9,416 nt of DNA from Planctomycetota bacterium (lineage in GTDB: Bacteria > Planctomycetota > Phycisphaerae > UBA1845). Position numbers and translations under genes: made by a program. The stretch covers positions 1-9,416 of the forward strand of contig JADFRH010000069.1 in assembly GCA_022561415.1 (NCBI GenBank), given 5' to 3'. Under the pieces are notes generated by a model. It was given only the letters and a program-made list of their open reading frames with translations, had not been told where the DNA came from and searched no databases. This document shows, one piece after another, positions 1 to 5,712 of this stretch. Position 1 is the stretch's first letter. Every line of letters begins with the position of its first letter.

Positions 1-306
1 GCGCTGCCGGTGTTGTCCTCGTTGGTCGTTTCGGACGAGCCGCCGTTGCGGCTGAGCACCGACGCCGCGCACTACCTTCGAGACGTGGCCAATCTGCTCG
101 GGTACGGATCGCTCCGGACGTGCCGGATTCTGTTGCAGAACGCCGCACGACGTGCGCGGAAACGGCAGGGTCTCGCGGACGATGACAAGGTGACCGTGCA
201 AGCGGTCGACCTGGAGTGGGTCGAGGCTCGGCTCAAGCAGGAATCGTCCGAGCAATCCAAGATCGAAGACCGTCGGCGTATGGCCGCCGGTATGGTCAGC
301 GGGTAA
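1..306 (+). CDS. C-terminal fragment of a probable AAA+ ATPase (5' end outside window)
   Basis: Frame 1 is open from the left edge to the TAA at 304-306, giving 101 visible residues. The GTG at position 10 is unlikely to be the real start because the frame continues upstream. Visible residues 19-78 are helical and resemble the lid subdomain of AAA+ ATPases: an initial helix, then GYGSLRTCRILLQNAARRA (34-52) with Arg39 placed like a sensor-2 arginine, then a loop and KVTVQAVDLEWVEARL (63-78), which matches the usual 'it..dv..al' end of such lids. The last 20 residues are charged and probably disordered. Walker A and B motifs would lie outside the window, so the ATPase call rests on the lid pattern alone. 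No terminator is seen after the stop. Confidence 0.4.
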   Translation, partial: ALPVLSSLVVSDEPPLRLSTDAAHYLRDVANLLGYGSLRTCRILLQNAARRARKRQGLADDDKVTVQAVDLEWVEARLKQESSEQSKIEDRRRMAAGMVSG

Positions 307-391
307 CGACCCGCGTCAACCTAGGCGCTCTCGGCAGTTCGCGTCGAAAAGCATCGACGGGAACCACAGGGAGCGTTTGTCCGTGGCCAAA

Positions 392-423
392 ATGCCAAAC
401 CTTCGTCGCGTATGCCAAGCCTT
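392..423. repeat. Pair of 12-bp direct repeats upstream of the sigma gene
   Basis: ATGCCAAACCTT (392-403) and ATGCCAAGCCTT (412-423) are 11/12 identical with start points exactly 20 bp apart, about two helical turns. The second copy contains the small palindrome CCAAGCCTTGG (415-425). The position, about 80 bp upstream of the likely -35 box of the sigma gene, would suit an activator or repressor site. The function is inferred only. Confidence 0.35.
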
Positions 424-502
424 GGTGGCTCTTAGACACTTTCAATGCACATCCGGGCTCATTGCCCGGTGTGAACAAGCCGCGAAACGTCCGTGGCTGG
501 GC

Positions 503-532
503 TTGACTCGGCGGATGTGTTCGGTATATGTT
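503..532 (+). promoter_or_regulatory. Probable housekeeping promoter of the sigma-factor gene
   Basis: TTGACT (503-508) is a 5/6 match to the -35 consensus. It is followed by TATATG (525-530, 16-bp spacer) or TATGTT (527-532, 18-bp spacer) as the -10 box. Transcription would begin near 537-540 and leave a leader of about 55 nt before the GTG at 593. No better promoter is visible in the 290-bp gap after the upstream gene. The consensus is the general sigma-70 one; the native consensus of this organism is not known. Confidence 0.5.
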
Positions 533-554
533 AGGTATCAGGCGGGGCGGTCCG

Positions 555-574
555 TCAGGTCAAATCAGGTCACA
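555..574. repeat. Perfectly phased 10-bp tandem repeat in the sigma leader
   Basis: TCAGGTCAAA (555-564) is followed directly by TCAGGTCACA (565-574). The pair lies between the predicted transcription start and the Shine-Dalgarno sequence of the sigma gene. A head-to-tail 10-bp period puts both units on the same face of the helix, as in some operators. It could equally be a leader RNA element or chance. Confidence 0.4.
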
Positions 575-592
575 TGTCAAAGGAGTCTCGGG

Positions 593-1603
593 GTGAAAGA
601 CGGCGAATCGAACGTGGTGGAACTTACGGATGAGCAGCGACGGTTGGTGCATGACAACGTCGGGCTGGTGGGCGTGCATCTTCGCAGGTCGCTGGGCAGC
701 CTCGCGCAGCCGCGGCGGGATCGCGAGTGGGACGATCTGTTTCAGGAGGGGTGCCTCGGGCTGGTCCAGGCCGCGGTGCGCTTTCGCCGGGAGCGCGGCA
801 TTCCCTTCGCCGCGTTTGCCCTACCGCGAATCCACAACGCGGTCAGCCGCGCGCTGCGGACCAAGTTCGCGACGGTCTACGTGCCACCAGCGCGGCACTA
901 CACACCCGACGCCGAGCCGCATGAGGCGACGCATCGCCCACGGGTTCAATCGCTGCCTGACGAGGTCGAACGAAACCTCCCCGACCGGCCGCACGACCCG
1001 GACGAACGCGCCGGCGAATCGATCGGCGATCGGCTCCGCGACAAGTATGAGCGCGCCGTTCACGCAGCCGTGGCTGACGTGGGGAGTGGTCCGTCGCGGC
1101 GCGGTGATCGCGACAGGCTCGCGGGCGTTCTCGCAACGGAACGGTTTCTGGTTCCCGATGACGAATCGCGCATGGCGCTGCGCAAGATCGCGCGAGAGAC
1201 GAAGTCTTCGTACGCGCGCGTTGCGCAGTGCGACAAGAAGCTGGCCGGGGCGATTCGTGCGCGGATCTGCCGGGATCCGGAGTTTGTCGAGCTGTCCCGC
1301 CTCGCGAAGTGTCATCCCGAAGGAGCCGGCTGCCGCATTGATGACGCGATGGAGCGCGAACTCGGCGATATCGCGTCGGGAGAGTTCGTGAACCGGCTGC
1401 GCCGGGCCGATCCGCGCGAGCGGGCGCGCTGCGTCGATACCCTGGTGGACTGCTGCGACGGGGGGATGGATTCCTTTCTTCGTCGGCAGTTCCAGTCGCT
1501 GGCGCCGGTCGAGCGCGAGCGTCTTTTCCACTGGCTGGAAGCCGGTGCCACACCTGTCAAAGAACGGGGCGTTAGCCGCCGCCGAAATCCAAATCGTCCT
1601 TGA
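593..1603 (+). CDS. Sigma-70 family RNA polymerase sigma factor with C-terminal Cys-containing extension
   Basis: The protein directs RNA polymerase to promoters. The frame is open further upstream, but GTG 593 is chosen because AAAGGAG (579-585) lies 7 nt before it and the sigma homology starts soon after; this gives 336 residues. Region 2 spans about residues 12-90. It carries WDDLFQEGCLGLVQAA (46-61), the core-binding signature, then RFRRERGIPFAAFALPRIHNAV (63-84 in part), the -10 recognition helix region. A long linker (90-185) replaces a clear region 3. Region 4 lies about 175-225, with a helix-turn-helix ALRKIARETKSSYARVAQ (195-212). About 110 residues follow that are not part of a normal sigma factor, with Cys at 226, 240, 247, 280, 287 and 288. 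Region 2 is closer to the FliA/SigB-like group than to ECF factors. The regulon is unknown and no anti-sigma gene is adjacent. The 3' end overlaps the convergent gene by 32 bp. Confidence 0.85.
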   Translation: MKDGESNVVELTDEQRRLVHDNVGLVGVHLRRSLGSLAQPRRDREWDDLFQEGCLGLVQAAVRFRRERGIPFAAFALPRIHNAVSRALRTKFATVYVPPARHYTPDAEPHEATHRPRVQSLPDEVERNLPDRPHDPDERAGESIGDRLRDKYERAVHAAVADVGSGPSRRGDRDRLAGVLATERFLVPDDESRMALRKIARETKSSYARVAQCDKKLAGAIRARICRDPEFVELSRLAKCHPEGAGCRIDDAMERELGDIASGEFVNRLRRADPRERARCVDTLVDCCDGGMDSFLRRQFQSLAPVERERLFHWLEAGATPVKERGVSRRRNPNRP

Positions 1604-2048
1604 TGCGCTCCACGGTCTTGGGGCCTATGCCCCGGACTCGCATGAGATCGCGGGGCTGGGAAAAAACACGCGACCCGGCATCGTCCGACTCTCCGGCCCG
1701 CACCGATTCATCGGCCCGCTCCGACACATCGGCTCGCTTCGACTCGCGGTAGCGGACGATCTCGCCGGCAATCGCGGGGCCTATTCTCGGAAGCACGGTC
1801 AGTTCCCACCAGGGAGCCGAGTCGGCGTCGACGACCGACCGGATGGCATCGTGCGAAGTCGGAACCGGATGACCCCCCATGCGCGGCACGACTAGCACGA
1901 CCATGGCGAGCGAGAGGCAAGCGCATACGAACACGAGACGATCGGCGTCCGCCCGGTCCGGCGCGGTATCGGTTGAGCTCGGAAGCGTCGAATGGTCGTG
2001 TTGTGCGTCCATTGAAGGAAACAGCACCGTTCCGCGGCGTCGTGCCAC
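1572..2048 (-). CDS. Membrane-anchored ComEA-like helix-hairpin-helix protein
   Basis: The protein has 158 residues. Residues 37-55 form one hydrophobic membrane segment after a polar N-terminus. The C-terminal part is a double helix-hairpin-helix of the ComEA type: LPRIGPAIAGEIVRYRES (86-103) and VRGIGPKTVERIKDDL (138-153), each with the IGP hairpin that grips the DNA backbone without sequence preference. In ComEA this domain binds incoming DNA during transformation. Related single-domain proteins are common and may act otherwise. The loop between the two motifs (104-126) is lengthened by a six-residue repeat. The start is uncertain: GTG 2048 has GAGG only 2 nt away, while ATG 2012 has no Shine-Dalgarno. 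It lies 16 nt after the GH10-like gene, so the two are probably co-transcribed. No comEC or other competence gene is in view. Confidence 0.7.
   Translation of the reverse strand: MARRRGTVLFPSMDAQHDHSTLPSSTDTAPDRADADRLVFVCACLSLAMVVLVVPRMGGHPVPTSHDAIRSVVDADSAPWWELTVLPRIGPAIAGEIVRYRESKRADVSERADESVRAGESDDAGSRVFSQPRDLMRVRGIGPKTVERIKDDLDFGGG
1676..1747. repeat. Four 18-bp tandem units inside the HhH gene
   Basis: Units at 1676-1693, 1694-1711, 1712-1729 and 1730-1747 share the core CGGCCCGCnCCGA. Read on the minus strand they encode four degenerate hexapeptides of the form E/V-S-x-x-A-D/G (ESKRAD, VSERAD, ESVRAG, ESDDAG). Because the unit is a multiple of three, copy-number change keeps the frame. 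The array forms the whole loop between the two helix-hairpin-helix motifs. Confidence 0.7.
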
Positions 2049-2064
2049 ATCCTCGAAGCCGGAT

Positions 2065-3582
2065 CTACGCGGCCGATCCGCGACTCGACTTTTTCCCGGC
2101 AGCCTGAATCTCGGTACAAGTCTTCGTCCACTCCTGGTACGCGGCCTTGGGTTTGAGTTGCGATGTCAACAGGCCGCCGGTGGGAATCAACGAGTCCTTG
2201 TGATCGCAAAGCCCGTACCAGGACACCGACTCGACGACCGGCTTGCTGAGTGCGACGTCGAGAAAGTCGCGCAGCCATTGGGCTTGGATCTGTTCGCTCC
2301 AGGGTTCGTGCCGACTGCCACCTTCGGGATCGACCGGCTTGCCCTTGGCGACTGAGGCCTTCGTGCCCGACGGCACCTGCACGGCCGTAATGTGTACCGG
2401 CTTGCCGAGCTTCACGAATACGTCGAGCAGCGACGATATCTGGAAGATGTCGCGAAGGTACATGCCGTCGCGCGGCGCGCCGAACCGGAACTCCAGGCCG
2501 AAGGCGTCGAAGTTCACGCCACTCTGCACGGTCATGTCCGCGTAGAGAAGCGGTGGGATCGAGCGCTGGTTGCGGGCGTAGTATTCGCCCCAGGGTGCGA
2601 CGATGTTGACGACGGCGGTGCTCTTGGGGCAGATCTGCTTGGTGACGGCGGCCGTCATGCGCGTCAGTTCCATGAGCTGCTCGAAGCTGAAGGTGAAGCA
2701 GTTGTTGGCGTGAATGCCGCTGATGACGTCCCACACCTGAATGTATTGGCCGTAGCGGTTGAGCACGCGGCGGGCGTGCTCATAGGCGAGGTCGCGAATC
2801 GTGTCGAAGTCGTGCTCCCAGATGAACAACCAATCGGGAACGTGCCGCTCATCGAAGGACAGGAGTGACGACGCCCTGAGTCCCAGATTGTGTTTGGAGA
2901 GCACCTCGACCCACCGGTCGAGTGCGTCCCATTGAAACTTCTTCTCCTCCGGCTCGACATCGCGCCAGACGATCGGCACGGAGACGATGTCAAACGCGGA
3001 GGCCAGCCGCTTGCACACGGCCTCGGTCGGCTGCTCGGTTCTTACGGCGCAGCCCATCACGCGACGATTGAATGCGCCGGCCTGTTTTCGTTTTGAGAGG
3101 AACTGGTCGGCGTGGTACCTGGCGAGCCCTTCGCTTGCCTTGACGGCGATGGCCAGCGCCTTCTCGCCCCGGGTGGCCGCCTGCTCGGGCGAGTCCGCCT
3201 GGAGGGCACGGATCAGCCCTGTGCGAGCACTCATCACTTGTTCACCGATCTTTTCGGCGCCGGCGAAGTCGTACAGTCCCCAGTCTTCGAGCTTGTGCTG
3301 GATGCGCATCAAGCGGGCGCGGGCGAGTTCTACTTGGAGGATGTACGGCTTTTCTCGATCCTGCAGCCGGGTGGTGTCGAGCATGAGGGTTCCGACACCG
3401 TCAACGTTGACCAGAAGGGCCAACCCGGCGGGACCGGCCGCGCGCGTCTTGCAGGTGATAAGCCCTTTGTGGAAGCTGATCTCGGCGCGCAGGGCCACGT
3501 CGTCGGTGCCGATGAGGTAGGAACCGGACAGATCAAAATCCGTAGCGGGCTTTCCGTTCGAATAGACGGCGAAGGACAGCAT
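2065..3582 (-). CDS. GH10-fold protein lacking both catalytic glutamates (probable pseudoenzyme)
   Basis: The protein has 505 residues. ATG 3582 is preceded by AAAGG with a 6-nt spacer. There is no signal peptide, so a cytoplasmic place is likely, unlike secreted xylanases. Residues 1-85 are beta-rich and 85-165 helical. Residues 175-490 follow the glycoside hydrolase family 10 TIM-barrel order: MGCAVRTEQ (176-184), VPIVWRDVEPEEKKFQWDAL (202-221), VPDWL (248-252), WDVISG (284-289), then HITAVQV (397-403) and SWYGLCD (454-460). In active GH10 enzymes the acid/base Glu sits in WDVVNE and the nucleophile in ITE(L/V)D. Here the equivalents are Gly289 and Ala400, and the partner Asn and Asp are Ser288 and Gln402. 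Retaining hydrolysis is therefore not expected. The protein may bind carbohydrate or serve as a scaffold. It probably shares a transcript with the downstream HhH gene. Confidence 0.75.
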   Translation of the reverse strand: MLSFAVYSNGKPATDFDLSGSYLIGTDDVALRAEISFHKGLITCKTRAAGPAGLALLVNVDGVGTLMLDTTRLQDREKPYILQVELARARLMRIQHKLEDWGLYDFAGAEKIGEQVMSARTGLIRALQADSPEQAATRGEKALAIAVKASEGLARYHADQFLSKRKQAGAFNRRVMGCAVRTEQPTEAVCKRLASAFDIVSVPIVWRDVEPEEKKFQWDALDRWVEVLSKHNLGLRASSLLSFDERHVPDWLFIWEHDFDTIRDLAYEHARRVLNRYGQYIQVWDVISGIHANNCFTFSFEQLMELTRMTAAVTKQICPKSTAVVNIVAPWGEYYARNQRSIPPLLYADMTVQSGVNFDAFGLEFRFGAPRDGMYLRDIFQISSLLDVFVKLGKPVHITAVQVPSGTKASVAKGKPVDPEGGSRHEPWSEQIQAQWLRDFLDVALSKPVVESVSWYGLCDHKDSLIPTGGLLTSQLKPKAAYQEWTKTCTEIQAAGKKSSRGSAA

Positions 3583-3689
3583 GATCGGCCTTTACACGCT
3601 AGAGCGTCGCCAAGACGCGATCGACAACGAAGGATCCCGTCGCACGCGCCGCGCCGGATCGAGTTCAACAGGAACCCGAGCGAACGGCT

Positions 3690-3718
3690 ACTATAGTGCC
3701 GTCGGCCGCGCCGTGCAA
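3690..3718 (-). promoter_or_regulatory. Probable promoter of the GH10-like / HhH operon
   Basis: On the minus strand TTGCAC (3718-3713) and TATAGT (3695-3690) are separated by exactly 17 bp. Each box matches the sigma-70 consensus at 5 or 4 of 6 positions. Transcription would begin near 3683, giving a leader of about 100 nt. It is back to back with the predicted purC promoter, whose -35 box starts 42 bp to the right. Confidence 0.55.
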
Positions 3719-3759
3719 CTATTCTCACAGCCCCACGGCGGACGCCGACTGCGATGACT

Positions 3760-3788
3760 TTGCCGATCGACGCCACAGCACGTACGAT
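3760..3788 (+). promoter_or_regulatory. Probable promoter of purC
   Basis: TTGCCG (3760-3765) and TACGAT (3783-3788) are separated by 17 bp, with 4/6 matches in each box. The predicted start near 3795 leaves a leader of about 80 nt before ATG 3876. No purine riboswitch or PurR-type palindrome was recognised in this leader. The rest of the 293-bp divergent gap (3583-3875) holds nothing else that I can identify. Confidence 0.4.
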
Positions 3789-3875
3789 TGTATCTCGCAC
3801 AGGAAAAGGTCGAGAGCGGTTTGCGGGGCGACTCCACGGGAACATCGCCGACCATGGTTTACGGAGAGGGATTCC

Positions 3876-4775
3876 ATGAAAACGGATAACATGCCGGTTG
3901 TCATCGAGACGCATCTGCCGGGCTTGCCCGTTCGACGCGGGAAGGTTCGCGACATTTACGATCTGGGCGACGAGCTTCTGCTTGTGGCCACCGATCGGAT
4001 TAGCGCGTACGACGTCGTGCTGCCCACGCCGATTCCGGGAAAGGGCGCCATGCTGACGGGCGTGTCGGAGTTTTGGTTCGACTTCTTCGCGGACAGTGTG
4101 CCACATCATCTGATCGAAGTGATCGACGAAACGGCGCCGCCGGGTCTCGAGGCGCACCTCGATGAGCTTCGCGGGCGCACCATGCGCTGCCGAAAGACCG
4201 AGGTGGTGCCGATCGAATGTGTCGTGCGTGGGTACCTGGCCGGCTCGGGCTGGAAGGATTATCAGGCCACCGGCTCGGTCTGCGGGATCGAACTGCCCGT
4301 CGGCATGAAGCAGTGCGAGCGGCTTCGCGAGCCGATCTTCACGCCGGCCACCAAGGCGGACGAGGGCCACGACGAGAACATCTCGTTCGACGACGCCTGC
4401 GAGCGCGTGGGGCGCGACTGCATGACCCTACTTCGCGATCGAAGCATCGACATCTACAACCGTGCGGCAGCGTACGCCCGAGAGCGGGGGATGATCATCG
4501 CGGACACCAAGTTCGAGTGGGGCCTGCTCGACGGCGAGTACTTGCTGATTGACGAGGTGCTGACGCCGGACTCGTCGCGGTTCTGGCCGGCGGATAGGTA
4601 CGAAGCGGGTCGCGATCAGGAGAGCTTCGACAAGCAGTACGTACGCAACTACCTCACAACGCTCGTCGAGGCGGGAAGCTGGGACAAGACCCCACCCGGT
4701 CCGGAGCTACCGGACGAGATCGTAACCAACACGGCCGCCAAGTACCGCGAAGCGATCGAGCAGTTGACGAAGTAG
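3876..4775 (+). CDS. purC: Phosphoribosylaminoimidazole-succinocarboxamide synthase (SAICAR synthetase)
   Basis: The enzyme joins CAIR and aspartate with ATP to form SAICAR, the eighth step of de novo IMP synthesis, in the cytoplasm. ATG 3876 follows GGAGAGGG with a 5-nt spacer and gives 299 residues, the length of the longer Ade1/yeast-like type rather than the ~240-residue E. coli type. Visible family motifs are RRGKVRDIYDLG (20-31), TDRISAYDVVLP (39-50), RKTEVVPIECVVRGYLAGSG (106-125), FTPATKADEGHDENIS (155-170), IADTKFEWG (208-216), and IDEVLTPDSSRFW (225-237). All are intact, so the enzyme should be active. The frame extends upstream to 3696, but that part has no homology. No other pur gene is adjacent. 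A 42-bp part of this gene (4609-4650) recurs in the remnant at 5604-5645. Confidence 0.95.
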   Translation: MKTDNMPVVIETHLPGLPVRRGKVRDIYDLGDELLLVATDRISAYDVVLPTPIPGKGAMLTGVSEFWFDFFADSVPHHLIEVIDETAPPGLEAHLDELRGRTMRCRKTEVVPIECVVRGYLAGSGWKDYQATGSVCGIELPVGMKQCERLREPIFTPATKADEGHDENISFDDACERVGRDCMTLLRDRSIDIYNRAAAYARERGMIIADTKFEWGLLDGEYLLIDEVLTPDSSRFWPADRYEAGRDQESFDKQYVRNYLTTLVEAGSWDKTPPGPELPDEIVTNTAAKYREAIEQLTK

Positions 4776-4794
4776 CCTCGGCACCGGCACGAGG
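4776..4794 (+). other. Short inverted repeat directly after purC
   Basis: CCTCG (4776-4780) and CGAGG (4790-4794) can pair around a 9-nt loop, starting at the first base after the purC stop. No T-tract follows, so it is not a standard intrinsic terminator. It might slow or stabilise the 3' end of the purC message, or be chance. Confidence 0.25.
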
Positions 4795-4813
4795 ATATCG
4801 AGAACTGTGCAGC

Positions 4814-5320
4814 ATGCGGAAACAAAGCATTGAACACATCGTCAAAGCCCTCAACGACGCCTCCGTTCGGTACCTCGTGGCCGGAGGTTTGGCTGTCGTT
4901 GCTCACGGGCACCTTCGTTTCACAGCAGACATCGACCTCATCCTGGACCTCGACGAGGACAACGCAAAAAGAGCACTTGCTGCGCTGAAGGCACTGGGAT
5001 ACCGCCCGCGCGCTCCCGTCGAGATGGAAGAATTCGCGGATGCCCGGACGCGCGCACGATGGGTTCGCGAAAAAAAGCTGGCCGTTTTCTCTCTAAGCAG
5101 TCCTCAGCACCCAGCGACTGAGGTCGATCTGTTCGTTGAGTCGCCGCTCGACTTCGAGGCGGCGTACAAGGCGTCCGTTGAGTTCGACGTCGCCCGGAAC
5201 GTTGCCGCGAGGTTTCTGGGAATGGAAGACCTCATCCTCCTGAAACAGCAAGCGGGTCGATCGCAAGACTTGGCCGACATCGAAGCGTTGCGTGCGCTCA
5301 AGGATGCGAAGCATCCATGA
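4814..5320 (+). CDS. Nucleotidyltransferase of the AbiEii/MNT-like superfamily
   Basis: The protein has 168 residues. It shows the DNA polymerase beta-like nucleotidyltransferase signature: YLVAGGLAVVAHG (20-32) with the double Gly, then FTADIDLILDLD (36-47) with metal ligands Asp39 and Asp41, and a third carboxylate at Asp105 in TEVDLFVE (102-109). The C-terminal LLKQQAGRSQDLADIEAL (142-159) is the typical K..aGR..DlaDi.aL helix of the AbiEii/DUF1814-related branch. All active-site residues are present, so nucleotide transfer to RNA or protein is plausible. The target is not known. Such proteins are often toxins or, in HEPN/MNT pairs, the antitoxin. The gene starts 38 nt after purC with no clear Shine-Dalgarno. 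Its stop overlaps the next start in ATGA, so tight translational coupling to the 63-residue protein is expected. Confidence 0.75.
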   Translation: MRKQSIEHIVKALNDASVRYLVAGGLAVVAHGHLRFTADIDLILDLDEDNAKRALAALKALGYRPRAPVEMEEFADARTRARWVREKKLAVFSLSSPQHPATEVDLFVESPLDFEAAYKASVEFDVARNVAARFLGMEDLILLKQQAGRSQDLADIEALRALKDAKHP

Positions 5321-5508
5321 AAGCAAACACCGAACAGTCCGACCGAAGCTGGGACAGCGGCTGGGAAGAGCACAAGAAGCGGCAGCTCCTACGCCTTGCA
5401 TCGCTTCCATTCGAGAAGAAACTGGAATGGCTCGAGGAAGCGCAGCAACTGGGCGAGCGCCTCATCTCTCAGGCCCGTCGCCGCCGAGGAGCCGATCAGA
5501 GCAAGTGA
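5317..5508 (+). CDS. Small helical protein coupled to the nucleotidyltransferase
   Basis: The protein has 63 residues and a frame set by the ATGA overlap (5317-5320) with the nucleotidyltransferase. I do not recognise a named family. It has a polar N-terminus, then WEEHKKRQLLRLASLPFEKK (16-35) and LEWLEEAQQLGERLISQA (36-53), with a basic tail RRRR (54-57). The LPFxxKLxWLEEAxxL pattern suggests two amphipathic helices separated by a Pro turn, with conserved-looking Trp12, Trp16 and Trp38. There is no membrane segment and no Cys. The fixed position directly after a nucleotidyltransferase suggests a partner, target-presenting subunit or antitoxin. This is inference from context. Its stop (TGA 5506-5508) overlaps the ATG of the kinase remnant by one base. 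Confidence 0.65.
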   Translation: MKANTEQSDRSWDSGWEEHKKRQLLRLASLPFEKKLEWLEEAQQLGERLISQARRRRGADQSK

Positions 5509-5651
5509 TGGAGCCCGGCACCAAACTCGGCCCCTACGCGATCCAATCGCGATTCGGCATGGGGGAGTTCTGTTTCGCGAAAGATCGCCATCTCGACCGC
5601 CACGTCGCGACCAGGAGAGCCTCGACAAACAGTACGTACGCAACTTCGTAG
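5508..5651 (+). pseudogene. Chimeric remnant: Ser/Thr kinase N-terminus joined to a purC fragment
   Basis: ATG 5508 opens 47 codons. The first 32 residues read MEPGTKLGPYAIQSRFG, then MGEFCFAKDRHLDRHVA. This is the start of a bacterial Hanks-type kinase (usual form PGtkLGpYEI...GaGGMGEVYrArDtrLdR.VAiK). The Gly-rich ATP loop is already damaged: GxGxxG is shortened, and the VAIK lysine is lost. At 5604 the sequence changes to a purC match: 5604-5645 equals 4609-4650 of purC with 39/42 identity. In the purC frame this encodes RDQESLDKQYVRN. The kinase frame meets a TAG at 5649-5651. Neither half can make a functional product. The kinase VAIK codons and the purC sequence would share GTCGCGA at the join, which suggests recombination at microhomology. 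Confidence 0.65.
5604..5645 (+). repeat. 42-bp partial copy of the purC 3' region
   Basis: This stretch matches 4609-4650 without gaps. Only three differences are seen (4616 T/C, 4626 T/C and 4634 G/A). Two are silent in the purC frame and one gives Phe to Leu; the next base after the block changes Tyr to Phe. The block includes the palindromic GTACGTAC core (4638-4645 approximately). Conservative changes suggest a diverged copy or a fragment of another purC rather than a very recent duplication. Confidence 0.8.
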
Positions 5652-5659
5652 CCACGCAT

Positions 5660-5702
5660 AAAGGGTGGCGTTGCGGCTGTGCGACCAACATTTCCCTTTT
5701 TT
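5660..5702 (+). terminator. Possible intrinsic terminator after the kinase/purC remnant
   Basis: AAAGGG (5660-5665) can pair with CCCTTT (5694-5699). Inside it GTTGC (5670-5674) pairs with GCGAC (5681-5685, one G-T) around GGCTGT. Six T residues (5697-5702) end the structure. The outer stem is short and interrupted, so strength is uncertain. Its place between the plus-strand module and the convergent propeller gene fits a terminator. Confidence 0.35.
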
Positions 5703-5712
5703 CGATACGCTG

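Noticed and set aside
377..592. Upstream extension of the sigma reading frame
   Set aside because: It would start upstream of the likely promoter; GTG 593 has a strong Shine-Dalgarno and the homology starts just after it.
821..1553. Long minus-strand open frames (about 236 codons) opposite the sigma gene
   Set aside because: They are Arg/Pro/Ala-rich shadows of a GC-rich coding strand; the plus-strand frame has clear sigma-70 motifs and a Shine-Dalgarno.
1892..2734. 280-codon minus-strand frame overlapping the GH10-like gene
   Set aside because: Same strand, different frame; composition is Arg/His-rich and without motifs, while the GH10-like frame is continuous over 505 residues.
3696..3875. 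Upstream extension of the purC reading frame
   Set aside because: The added residues have no SAICAR synthetase similarity and span the predicted promoter; ATG 3876 has GGAGAGGG at the right distance.
3330..4370. 346-codon minus-strand frame across the purC/GH10 divergent region
   Set aside because: It runs through the promoters and antisense to purC; no domain or ribosome site supports it.
4764..4798. TTGACG near the purC end as a promoter for the nucleotidyltransferase
   Set aside because: The nearest -10-like sequence (GGATAT, 4793-4798) is 23 bp away, too far; no convincing promoter was found.
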